Counted from the stretch's first letter, positions 1 to 6,358 are shown. The stretch is 7,001 nt of DNA from JAFGTE01 sp965369305 (GCA_965369305.1 CBDUQG010000053.1:1-7001), one strand, 5' to 3'. Notes: generated by a model not told the origin, from the letters alone. Program-made: numbers and translations.

Positions 1-1
1 A

Positions 2-226
2 TCAGGAGCACCCTATGTCGCCAGATGGCTCAAAAGCCACCCCGAGGCCAAGCTTTGGAGCGCCTTCAACTATGGAAGTGAACTCTACCAAAATGGCAAC
101 AACGTCTTAATCGATGCACTTGAGAAACAAGGTGTGGACAGCCGCTACCATTGGGAAAAGATGAAATGGAATGAAGGACACGGTATTTATGAGGACTATT
201 TCAAACGATTCACCGCTCCCCAGTAG
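2..226 (+). CDS. 3' end of unidentified protein, possibly an alpha/beta hydrolase (partial)
   Basis: The frame starting at base 2 is open from the window edge to a TAG at 224-226 and gives the last 74 residues of a protein whose start lies outside. The fragment is soluble-looking and rich in aromatic residues (several W, Y and F). It has no membrane segment. A stretch reading N-x-x-L-I-x-x-L-x-x-x-G-V, then W, then E-G-H-G about 20 residues before the end resembles the C-terminal part of serine esterases and peptidases of the alpha/beta hydrolase fold, where this late histidine is catalytic. That is resemblance only: the nucleophile and acid residues would lie upstream and cannot be seen. The coding call itself is reasonable because the frame is long, ends just before a promoter-bearing spacer and has balanced amino-acid composition. 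The functional suggestion is weak. Confidence 0.55.
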   Translation, partial: SGAPYVARWLKSHPEAKLWSAFNYGSELYQNGNNVLIDALEKQGVDSRYHWEKMKWNEGHGIYEDYFKRFTAPQ

Positions 227-228
227 AA

Positions 229-257
229 TTGATTTAGCGAATCTGAGCTGATAAAAT
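229..257 (+). promoter_or_regulatory. Sigma-70-type promoter for grpE
   Basis: TTGATT (229-234) and TAAAAT (252-257) are separated by exactly 17 bases, which is the ideal spacing. Transcription would begin near 263-265 and give a leader of about 26 bases before the grpE ATG. A second TATAAT at 270-275 has no good -35 box and would leave only about 8 bases of leader, too short to include the ribosome binding site. No CIRCE-like repeat is present here, unlike at dnaK. Confidence 0.55.
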
Positions 258-275
258 GACCTCACTTTATATAAT

Positions 276-281
276 AAGGTG
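276..281 (+). promoter_or_regulatory. Ribosome binding site of grpE
   Basis: AAGGTG lies 8 bases before the ATG at 290 and is a usable Shine-Dalgarno match. It is worth listing because it is the only convincing one in the window. The other start codons lack a purine-rich box at the right distance. Confidence 0.6.
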
Positions 282-289
282 CATTTAGC

Positions 290-805
290 ATGGCCGACGA
301 TCTAGACAAAAAAATTGAAGAAGCAAAGGCAGCTGACGATGAGGCAAACCAAAATCAGCAAAATCAAGACGATAAGGATGCCAAGATTGAAGAATTAACC
401 GGGCAGCTCGCCCGAGCGATGGCTGATCTTCAGAACTTTAAACGAAGAAATGAAGAGGAAAAGGCTTCTTTTGTGAAGTTTGCCAATGCTGAAATGCTCA
501 AATCCATACTGCCTGTTCTGGACAATCTGGATCGAAGCGTCAGCCATCTGCCCGAAGACCTCAAAGGCAACGAGTGGGCCAAAGGTGTCACTCAGATTCA
601 TGCTGAATTACTTAAAACCTTCGAAAAACTGAACATCACCAAGATCAAAACCGTCGGTGAAAAGCTTGATCCGAATAAACACGAAGCCCTGATGGCCGGC
701 CCCGGCGAAAAGGATACGGTTGTTGAGGAATTTGAACCTGGCTACATGATCGCTGATGAAGTAGTAAAAGTAGCTAAAGTAAAGGTGGGAGACGGTTCAA
801 AATAA
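290..805 (+). CDS. grpE: Nucleotide exchange factor GrpE
   Basis: GrpE is the cytoplasmic homodimeric cochaperone that makes DnaK release ADP and so resets its substrate-binding cycle. The 171-residue length is normal for the family. Residues 1-35 are acidic and low in complexity. Residues about 31-65 form the long dimerisation helix, with the typical A-x-L-Q-N-F-K-R-R-N segment at 45-54. Next come the LPVLDNLDRS motif (74-83), a GEKLDPNKHEALM stretch (123-135), and the C-terminal beta domain ending in EPGYMIADEVVKVAKVKVG (149-167). In the last motif the usual arginine-proline pair of R-P-A-x-V-x-V is replaced by K-V. The ATG at 290 is supported by AAGGTG 8 bases upstream. dnaK, its partner, starts 69 bases downstream behind its own heat-shock promoter, so grpE can be expressed separately. 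Identification is secure. Confidence 0.95.
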   Translation: MADDLDKKIEEAKAADDEANQNQQNQDDKDAKIEELTGQLARAMADLQNFKRRNEEEKASFVKFANAEMLKSILPVLDNLDRSVSHLPEDLKGNEWAKGVTQIHAELLKTFEKLNITKIKTVGEKLDPNKHEALMAGPGEKDTVVEEFEPGYMIADEVVKVAKVKVGDGSK

Positions 806-808
806 TTA

Positions 809-836
809 TTGACAGATGATCTTAGCACTCTATAAT
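809..836 (+). promoter_or_regulatory. Consensus promoter of dnaK
   Basis: TTGACA (809-814) and TATAAT (831-836) are both perfect consensus hexamers, with a 16-base spacer. Transcription would start near 842-844 and give a leader of about 32 bases before the dnaK ATG at 875. The -10 box occupies the central spacer of the CIRCE operator, so a bound HrcA dimer should block RNA polymerase directly. grpE transcripts may also read through, since no terminator is visible in the spacer. Confidence 0.85.
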
Positions 837-848
837 GATGAGTGCTAA
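822..848 (+). promoter_or_regulatory. CIRCE operator (HrcA binding site)
   Basis: The 9-base arms TTAGCACTC (822-830) and GAGTGCTAA (840-848) form a perfect inverted repeat around a 9-base spacer. This is identical to the canonical CIRCE consensus. CIRCE is bound by the repressor HrcA, which is released on heat shock or when GroEL is occupied. The operator straddles the -10 box and the predicted transcription start of dnaK. It therefore predicts an hrcA gene elsewhere in the genome, and probably a second copy of the site before groES or groEL. Confidence 0.95.
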
Positions 849-874
849 ATTTAAATCCTAATAAACGATCAAAA

Positions 875-2803
875 ATGGGAAAAATTATCGGAATTGACCT
901 AGGAACTACAAACTCATGTATGGCAGTGATGGAAGGAGGTGAGCCAACTGTAATTCCAAGTGCGGAAGGAAACCGCACCACGCCTTCTATTATCGCTGAA
1001 AAGGACGGAGAACGTCTGGCTGGTGTCGTTGCTAAAAGACAAGCAGTAACCAATCCCAAAGACACCATTTTTTCTGCTAAGCGATTCATCGGTCACAAGC
1101 TGAACGAAGTCGAAAAGGAAGCCAAAATGATGCCTTATGAAACCAAGGCAGGCAAGAATGATGAGGTTGAAATCAAGATGAGTGACAAATGGATGAAACC
1201 GGCAGAAGTATCTGCTCGCGTCCTTCAGAAGCTCAAGGCCGATGCCGAAGCTTATCTGGGTCAACCTGTTACAGAAGCTGTGATCACCGTTCCTGCTTAC
1301 TTCAACGATTCTCAGCGCCAAGCCACCAAAGATGCCGGTAAAATTGCTGGACTGGAAGTAAAACGCATCATCAATGAACCGACCGCAGCTGCCCTGGCTT
1401 ACGGGCTGGATAAGCAGAAGAAGGATTCAAAGATTGCTGTTTTTGATCTGGGTGGCGGTACTTTCGATATTTCGATTCTGGAACTCGGTGACGGAGTCTT
1501 CGAAGTTATTTCTACCAACGGTGACACTCACCTTGGCGGTGACGACTTTGATCAGATGATCATTGATCACCTGGTAGAGGAGTTCAAGAAATCTGATGGC
1601 ATTGACCTTTCCAAGGATCAGATGGCCCTTCAGAGGCTCAAAGAAGCAGCTGAAAAAGCTAAGATTGAACTATCTTCTGCTCAGGAAACGGATATCAACC
1701 TACCGTTTGTAACGGCTGATGCCAGCGGACCGAAACACATGAATCTGAAAATGAGCCGTGCCAAACTTGAAGAACTAACTCACAAGTTGATCGAACGCAC
1801 CAAAGGACCGTGTGAAAAGGCTCTAAAAGATGCCAAGCTCAGCGCCAGTGATATTGATGAAGTGGTCATGGTGGGTGGAATGACCCGCATGCCTGCTGTC
1901 GTTAAGATAGCTAAGGATATCTTCGGAAAAGACCCGCATCAGGGAGTAAATCCCGATGAAGTAGTGGCCATAGGTGCTGCTATTCAGGGGGGAATTTTGA
2001 TGGGTGATGTGAAAGACCTACTGCTTTTGGATGTCAGCCCCCTCTCACTCAGTATCGAGACCCTTGGAGGTGTTGCTACTCGCGTCATTGAACGCAACAC
2101 GACTATTCCAACTTCCAAATCTCAGACCTTCTCAACTGCTGCTGACAACCAGCCAAGTGTAGATGTGCATGTCGTGCAAGGAGAACGTGAAATGGCCGGG
2201 GACAACAAGTCTCTTGGGCGTTTCATTTTGGATGGAATCCCACCAGCCCCACGTGGCATACCTCAGATTGAAGTAACTTTCGACATTGATGCCAACGGTA
2301 TTTTGAATGTTACTGCCAAAGACAAAGGAACCGGCAAAGAACAGAAAATTACGATTCAAGGTGCCAGCGGACTTTCCGAAGAAGAGATCGAAAAGATGAA
2401 GAAGGATGCCGAAGCTCACGCCGAAGAAGACAAGAAGAAGAAAGAAGGTGTTGAAGTTCGCAACAAGGCTGACGCCACTGTCTTCCAACTTGAAAAGATG
2501 ATGCGTGAAAACGACGACAAGATCAAAGATGATCTCAAGAAGCCTGTGAACGAGAAGATCAATACACTAAAAGAACTTCTGAAGGATGAAAATGCCGATG
2601 CGGATGCTCTTAAGAAAGCCACTGAAGAACTCGAACAGGAAGCACAGAAAATCGGCGCTGAAATCTACAAGGAAGTTGAGAACCAGGAAGCCAACGATGA
2701 TACCAAAAAGGATGCGGATGACGTAAAGGTCACCGACAAGAATGAAAAGGAGGGTAAAAAGAAGGATGAAGATGGCGAAGTTGAAGGAGAAGTGGTAGAT
2801 TAG
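875..2803 (+). CDS. dnaK: Molecular chaperone DnaK (Hsp70)
   Basis: DnaK is the ATP-dependent Hsp70 chaperone that binds exposed hydrophobic peptides in the cytoplasm, working with DnaJ and GrpE. The 642-residue length is typical. The nucleotide-binding domain shows the phosphate 1 motif GIDLGTTNS (6-14), NEPTAAALAYG (167-177), phosphate 2 motif FDLGGGTFD (190-198) and VMVGGMTRMP (331-340). It also contains the 75-100 region insertion found in GrpE-dependent DnaKs. The interdomain linker DLLLLDVSPLS (381-391) leads into the beta-sandwich peptide-binding domain (about 392-500) and the helical lid (about 501-600). The tail (605-642) is highly charged in D, E and K and ends EGEVVD. I chose the ATG at 875 because it starts directly before the conserved N-terminus. 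An in-frame GTG at 842 lies inside the CIRCE site at the predicted transcription start. No SD sequence precedes 875. A tRNA gene follows 14 bases after the TAG stop. Confidence 0.98.
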   Translation: MGKIIGIDLGTTNSCMAVMEGGEPTVIPSAEGNRTTPSIIAEKDGERLAGVVAKRQAVTNPKDTIFSAKRFIGHKLNEVEKEAKMMPYETKAGKNDEVEIKMSDKWMKPAEVSARVLQKLKADAEAYLGQPVTEAVITVPAYFNDSQRQATKDAGKIAGLEVKRIINEPTAAALAYGLDKQKKDSKIAVFDLGGGTFDISILELGDGVFEVISTNGDTHLGGDDFDQMIIDHLVEEFKKSDGIDLSKDQMALQRLKEAAEKAKIELSSAQETDINLPFVTADASGPKHMNLKMSRAKLEELTHKLIERTKGPCEKALKDAKLSASDIDEVVMVGGMTRMPAVVKIAKDIFGKDPHQGVNPDEVVAIGAAIQGGILMGDVKDLLLLDVSPLSLSIETLGGVATRVIERNTTIPTSKSQTFSTAADNQPSVDVHVVQGEREMAGDNKSLGRFILDGIPPAPRGIPQIEVTFDIDANGILNVTAKDKGTGKEQKITIQGASGLSEEEIEKMKKDAEAHAEEDKKKKEGVEVRNKADATVFQLEKMMRENDDKIKDDLKKPVNEKINTLKELLKDENADADALKKATEELEQEAQKIGAEIYKEVENQEANDDTKKDADDVKVTDKNEKEGKKKDEDGEVEGEVVD

Positions 2804-2817
2804 GAACTACCTAATGT

Positions 2818-2902
2818 GCCCGGATGGCGGAACTGGTAGACGCGCACGACTCAAAATCGTGTTCCTTCGGGAGTGAGAGTTCGATTCTCTCTCCGGGCAC
2901 CA
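2818..2902 (+). tRNA. tRNA-Leu (anticodon CAA)
   Basis: All the arms of a class II tRNA can be folded by eye. The acceptor stem is GCCCGGA (2818-2824) paired with TCCGGGC (2892-2898), followed by discriminator A and an encoded CCA (2899-2902). The D stem is GCG/CGC (2827-2829/2841-2843), with the invariant GG in its loop. The anticodon stem is CACGA/TCGTG (2845-2849/2857-2861) with loop CTCAAAA, giving anticodon CAA at 2852-2854, which reads UUG leucine codons. The long variable arm contains a short stem capped by a TTCG tetraloop (2866-2869). The T arm is GAGAG-TTCGATT-CTCTC (2875-2891). The gene sits 14 bases after the dnaK stop, and the next start codon is six bases downstream. No promoter of its own is obvious. 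Confidence 0.97.
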
Positions 2903-2908
2903 CTTGTC

Positions 2909-3481
2909 ATGAATAAAAAAGGTCTCATCACCATTGGCACCTTACTCGCCTTACTTCTAGCCACGCCATTCGCGGGAAGCGCCATTATTGGCATGCAAAC
3001 AGCCGATCAGATTTTTGATTCGGTGGAGCAGGTACCTCAGAAAGAAGTGGGACTGGTTTTAGGTGCTGCTGTCTACGGCGACCGCCTTTCAGACATCCTG
3101 CGCGACCGTGTAGATACAGGCATTGAAGCCTACAAGTCCGAGAAGGTCAGCGTTTTGATCATGAGTGGCTCAGGCAAGGAAGCTCAGGCCATGAAGAAAT
3201 ATGCCATTGAAAATAATGTACCTGAAGAATCTGTCATTGAGGATATTACAGGCTTAAACACCATAGCCTCTGTCCGAAACGCAGCCGAACTGGATCGTTC
3301 ACTGACCATTTTTACGCAAAGATACCACCTTCCTAGAGCCCTATTCATCGCCAATTCACTGGGTATTGATGCAGTGGGCGTGGAATCTGACAAGAGTGAG
3401 TACGTAAAGATACTGGAATTCAAGCAGCGTGAACTGTTGGCCACCGGAAAGGCCATTTTAGACATTTTCATACTGGAATAA
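2909..3481 (+). CDS. SanA/YdcF-like DUF218 family protein, membrane-anchored
   Basis: This 190-residue protein matches the DUF218 (SanA/ElyC/YdcF) family, whose members act at the cell envelope. SanA is linked to vancomycin sensitivity and ElyC to envelope polysaccharide carriers. The biochemical activity is not firmly known. A short basic start (MNKKG) and a hydrophobic segment (about 6-28) form one N-terminal membrane anchor, which would place the domain outside the membrane. Family landmarks in order are GLVLGAAVYGD (48-58), LRDRVDTGIEAY (64-75), IMSGSG (84-89), EAQAMKKYAIENNVPEESVIED (91-112), L-N-T-x-x-S-V-R-N (116-124) and FTQRYHLPRALFIANSLGIDA (135-155). The C-terminal F-K-Q-R-E-L-L-A segment is also SanA-like. 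I chose the ATG at 2909, six bases after the tRNA, because an earlier in-frame GTG at 2873 lies inside the tRNA. No SD is possible upstream without overlapping the tRNA. Confidence 0.85.
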   Translation: MNKKGLITIGTLLALLLATPFAGSAIIGMQTADQIFDSVEQVPQKEVGLVLGAAVYGDRLSDILRDRVDTGIEAYKSEKVSVLIMSGSGKEAQAMKKYAIENNVPEESVIEDITGLNTIASVRNAAELDRSLTIFTQRYHLPRALFIANSLGIDAVGVESDKSEYVKILEFKQRELLATGKAILDIFILE

Positions 3482-3496
3482 GCCACCTTCTTTTAT

Positions 3497-3525
3497 TTGA
3501 CATAATTATATAATGATGATATAAT
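3497..3525 (+). promoter_or_regulatory. Perfect consensus extended -10 promoter
   Basis: TTGACA (3497-3502) and TATAAT (3520-3525) are separated by exactly 17 bases. The -10 box is preceded by TGA (3517-3519), which completes the TGN extended -10 element. Every scored position of a sigma-70 promoter is therefore at consensus, which is rare in natural genes and predicts very strong transcription unless repressed. The start would fall near 3531-3533, giving a leader of about 22 bases before the ATG at 3554, again without an SD sequence. Confidence 0.85.
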
Positions 3526-3541
3526 AATATATCCATCATTA
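3511..3541 (+). promoter_or_regulatory. 8-bp inverted repeat over the -10 box, candidate operator
   Basis: TAATGATG (3511-3518) and CATCATTA (3534-3541) are exact reverse complements separated by 15 AT-rich bases that contain the -10 hexamer. The 31-base element covers the -10 box and the expected transcription start, the same placement as the CIRCE site at dnaK. The sequence does not match CIRCE and I do not recognise its regulator. In an AT-rich stretch some symmetry is expected by chance, so the operator role is inference. Confidence 0.45.
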
Positions 3542-3553
3542 ATCAAACACATT

Positions 3554-4549
3554 ATGTCTAAACAAGGTGCAGAAGCAGAAGCTTTGAAAATGGCCGAAGC
3601 TGCCGCTGTCCAGGAATCTGAGGTTAGAAACCTGAGACCTGTTGAAGGTAGTCCAGAAGCTGAAGCAGTTTCCGGGGAACGCGAAGCCGTTTCTGACGTT
3701 ATGAAGCTCCCTCTTTTTGAAGAAGCAGTCGCTGCTATTGAGTCAGTCGAATCAGGAGATAACAAAGCCCTCGACCAACTGAGCCATGCTTACGGAAATA
3801 AGAAGGTAAAGTTCGTTAAAAGGATGCCTCTTGGGCCAAAAGGTGGTGCCGGTTGGCACTGCAGCGCCCAGGAAAAAGGCCCTTTGACTGTTGAGCAATC
3901 TCAGCAGCTGGCAGACATGATTAATGAAAAAATCGATGTTGATAAAATGAATGCCGATGCTGAAAAATCTGGTGCAGCCCGCAAGCGCAAAAAGGCAAAG
4001 AAAGAGTCTGCTGAAAGCAAGAAGAAATCCCTTGAATCATTTGAGCTAGACAAGCTAAAAGAAGTGATTGATGGAATTGAAGATATCAAAAAACTCACTG
4101 ACTTTGTGTACGACTCAAAGCGTGCCGGACTTATTCGAGTAAAAGGCGGTCGCAAGTGGGAAGTGTTAGCAGTCGAAGACCTTGAGGGAAGTGCCAAACT
4201 CGTTCAGGCAATCAACTCAAAGAAGAAGAAAATCCTAAAGGAAATCGGCGTTCAGCGTAACAAGGAAAAACGTGAAAAAGAGAAATTTGAAAGACAACTC
4301 AAGGGAATTGAAAGAGCCATAAATGAAAAGGAAGATGTTCTAGAACTTGAGAAGCTCAGCTTCCAGTTTCTTCAGAACAAGCTAGGTCTGGTCAAAAAAA
4401 GGAATGGGCGCAAGAGAGGTGAATGGACTGTTGAAGCTGTTGAAGGAAAGGCTGGTAGCAAAGAAGTGGTTAAAATGATCCTCGAAAGAAAAGCCGTTCT
4501 TGAAGTGCGAGGGAAAACAGCGGATTTGATTAACAAGTACAACCAGTAA
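3554..4549 (+). CDS. Unrecognised basic protein with three diverged ~70-residue repeats
   Basis: I do not recognise this 331-residue protein. It has no signal peptide or membrane segment, so it is probably cytoplasmic. Residues 1-50 are A/E-rich and probably disordered. By eye the rest holds three copies of one unit, at about 55-128, 164-230 and 245-316. Each unit has a charged helix, an aromatic-plus-NK/SK segment running into a short strand with V and K, a glycine turn, then a second strand with the signature W-x-x-x-A-x-E, and finally a helix. The signatures are WHCSAQE (101-107), WEVLAVE (202-208) and WTVEAVE (291-297). Lysine-rich linkers (143-158 and 223-249) separate the units and make the second half strongly basic. 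Binding to nucleic acid or another polyanion is possible but unproven. The gene stands alone behind a near-perfect promoter, and its stop lies 7 bases from the end of convergent thrS. No SD precedes the ATG. Confidence 0.85.
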   Translation: MSKQGAEAEALKMAEAAAVQESEVRNLRPVEGSPEAEAVSGEREAVSDVMKLPLFEEAVAAIESVESGDNKALDQLSHAYGNKKVKFVKRMPLGPKGGAGWHCSAQEKGPLTVEQSQQLADMINEKIDVDKMNADAEKSGAARKRKKAKKESAESKKKSLESFELDKLKEVIDGIEDIKKLTDFVYDSKRAGLIRVKGGRKWEVLAVEDLEGSAKLVQAINSKKKKILKEIGVQRNKEKREKEKFERQLKGIERAINEKEDVLELEKLSFQFLQNKLGLVKKRNGRKRGEWTVEAVEGKAGSKEVVKMILERKAVLEVRGKTADLINKYNQ

Positions 4550-4556
4550 TTCGAAA

Positions 4557-6329
4557 CTAAGGAAGACGTCTCTCCTTAATCTCTTTCACTAGAGACTCCA
4601 GGAAGGCGTCTTTTTTGTACTCATTTTGTTCCTTGCTGGCATAGTCGCGAACGGTTACTGATTTACCCTTCACCTCATTATCACCAAGTACCAACATGTA
4701 TGGAATCTTCTTCTTTTCAGCTAAGCGAATTCTTTTGCCAAGTGAATCAGTGGGCTCCATGAATTCGACCCGAATCCCCTTTTCAAACATTTCCTTTTCA
4801 AGTTCACGAGCATAATCCGAATGCACTTCGGCCACTGGAAGTAGAGCCACCTGAACAGGAGACAGCCATGCCGGAAAAGCCCCACCAAAGTGTTCAATCA
4901 GGAATCCGATGAAACGTTCATGCGTGCTGAGCGGCGCCCTATGAATACAAAGTGGCACAGCATCATTTCCATTTTCATCAGTGTATGTCAGACCCATTCG
5001 AGCTGGAATACCGAAGTCCACTTGATTGGTAGCTAGGGTGAACTCACGGCCAATTGCACTCCAAACCTGAATGTCGATCTTCGGACCATAGAAGGCTGCT
5101 TCATCCTCAACTTCTGAAAATTCCACACCAGATTTCTTCATAGCTTTGCGGACCATATCTTCAGTCTTCTTCCAAAGTTCAGGATTGTCGAGATATTTTT
5201 CACCAAGCTTGTCAGGTGAATGAAGCGAAAGACGCATCTCATATTTTTCGATTCCGAAAAGCTTGAAGTATTTGATATACATGTCCGTCACCGCCATAAA
5301 CTCATCCTCAAATTGAGATTCAGTACAGTATAAATGTGCATCATTCATCTGCAAGCTACGCACACGCATCAAACCAAACAATGCTCCTGAATCTTCATAA
5401 CGGTAGCAGGTGCCATACTCAGCCAACCTTAGTGGGAGGTCTCGGTAGCTTTTTGGAGTGGCAGCAAAGACCATGTGATGGTGCGGGCAATTCATAGGCT
5501 TCATGTAGTACTCCTCCTCATCCCCTTCTAGCTGCATTGGCGGATACATGCTGTCCTTATAATAAGGTAGATGCCCGGACATATGATAAAGCTTACCCTT
5601 GGTCAAATGGGGAGTTCGCACCCGTTTATAACCAGCCTTGAATTCCATTTCTTTCGCGAGAGCCTCCAATTCTTCTACAATAACGGTTCCATTCGGGAGC
5701 CAAAGCGGAAGACCAGGTCCAACGTTTTCATTGAAGGCAAAAAGCTCAAGTTCCTTACCGAGTTTTCGGTGATCACGCTTTTCAGCTTCGCGCCTCATAG
5801 CCATAAACTCTTCAAGCTCGCCACCATTCTCAAAAGCCAGTCCATAAATACGCTGAAGCATTGGATTCTTTTCGTCACCCTTCCAATAAGCACCCGCAAT
5901 GCGGTCTAGCTTAAAGGCCTTAGGATCAACTTGATTGGTGGAATCAATGTGTCCCCCACGACAGAGGTCTACAAATGGGCCATTTCGGTGAAAACCAACT
6001 TCTTCAATGCCATCTTCTTTAAAACCTTCAGCCAGTTCAACCTTATAAGGTTGCTTGATCTTCTTCAAAAACTTAATCGCCTCGTCTACTGGTTCCATCT
6101 CGGAGGTAAATTCCTGATTCTGCTTGATGATGTGCTTCATTTTCTTTTCAAGAATTGGAAGATCTTCTGGAATTAACGTGCGTGGAAGCTCAAAATCGTA
6201 GTAAAAACCGTTTTCGATGGCCGGCCCCACGCCTAACCTTGCTTCAGGAAACATATCAAGAACCGCCTGAGCCAGAATGTGGGCCAGACTATGACGTTTT
6301 TCTTCTATGGAAGGGCTGTTTTTGGACAC
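4557..6329 (-). CDS. thrS: Threonine--tRNA ligase lacking the TGS domain
   Basis: ThrRS attaches threonine to tRNA-Thr in the cytoplasm and hydrolyses mischarged Ser-tRNA-Thr. This copy is 590 residues, shorter than the usual ~640, because it begins directly at the editing domain and lacks the N-terminal TGS domain. The editing site is intact, with H13-x3-H17 in RHSLAH and C123-x3-H127 in CRGGH. The class II catalytic core spans about 190-490. It holds the expected zinc ligands C281 (MNCPHHH), H332 (NDAH) and H463 (CIHRA), motif 2 from RYEDSGALFGLMRVR (310-324), and motif 3 around ERFIGFLIEH (471-480). The anticodon-binding domain runs from PVQVALLPV (491) to the end. The start is GTG (6329-6327), with an in-frame TAA two codons upstream, so a longer N-terminus is excluded. 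Two motifs vary: QMNDAH where QDDAH is usual, and LSTHERF where a GS-(L/I)-ERF form is usual. No SD is seen. Confidence 0.97.
   Translation of the reverse strand: MSKNSPSIEEKRHSLAHILAQAVLDMFPEARLGVGPAIENGFYYDFELPRTLIPEDLPILEKKMKHIIKQNQEFTSEMEPVDEAIKFLKKIKQPYKVELAEGFKEDGIEEVGFHRNGPFVDLCRGGHIDSTNQVDPKAFKLDRIAGAYWKGDEKNPMLQRIYGLAFENGGELEEFMAMRREAEKRDHRKLGKELELFAFNENVGPGLPLWLPNGTVIVEELEALAKEMEFKAGYKRVRTPHLTKGKLYHMSGHLPYYKDSMYPPMQLEGDEEEYYMKPMNCPHHHMVFAATPKSYRDLPLRLAEYGTCYRYEDSGALFGLMRVRSLQMNDAHLYCTESQFEDEFMAVTDMYIKYFKLFGIEKYEMRLSLHSPDKLGEKYLDNPELWKKTEDMVRKAMKKSGVEFSEVEDEAAFYGPKIDIQVWSAIGREFTLATNQVDFGIPARMGLTYTDENGNDAVPLCIHRAPLSTHERFIGFLIEHFGGAFPAWLSPVQVALLPVAEVHSDYARELEKEMFEKGIRVEFMEPTDSLGKRIRLAEKKKIPYMLVLGDNEVKGKSVTVRDYASKEQNEYKKDAFLESLVKEIKERRLP
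4563..4616 (+). terminator. Possible terminator of the three-repeat gene, inside the thrS 3' end
   Basis: Bases 4563-4571 (AAGACGTCT) can pair with 4604-4612 (AGGCGTCTT) over nine pairs, including one G-U. A smaller hairpin TCTCT/AGAGA (4580-4584/4591-4595) sits within the loop, and a run of six T (4611-4616) follows. This resembles a branched Rho-independent terminator placed 14 bases after the stop at 4549. The loop is large, and the sequence also encodes the end of thrS on the other strand, so chance is a serious alternative. Confidence 0.3.
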
Positions 6330-6358
6330 TTTTTAAAAAGATTATTTTTAACAGCAAG

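Noticed and set aside
835..861. Eight-codon leader ORF starting at ATG 835
   Set aside because: Its start is upstream of the predicted dnaK transcription start and inside the -10/CIRCE region, so it should not be on the main transcript.
842..874. In-frame GTG at 842 as the dnaK start, adding 11 residues
   Set aside because: It lies within the CIRCE arm and at or before the predicted transcription start. The added residues are not DnaK-like, and the conserved N-terminus begins at the ATG at 875.
914..1321. Long antisense open frames over dnaK (also 742-1089, 2132-2488 and 2416-2622)
   Set aside because: They mirror highly conserved dnaK codons, have unnatural F/S/L-rich composition and have no start signals.
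2873..2908. In-frame GTG at 2873 as the start of the sanA-like gene
   Set aside because: It lies inside the tRNA-Leu variable arm and T arm. The 12 extra residues are a translation of the tRNA and precede a normal basic-plus-hydrophobic N-terminus.
3509..3518. Ten-base identity TATAATGATG shared with the dnaK promoter (831-840)
   Set aside because: At 3509 the hexamer is only 6 bases from TTGACA, so it cannot be the -10 box. The sequence is simple and AT-rich, so chance similarity is the best explanation.
6330..6340. CTTTTTAAAAA palindrome just before the thrS start, considered as a terminator or operator
   Set aside because: It is an A/T run with no loop and no G/C stem, which is expected by chance in an AT-rich leader.
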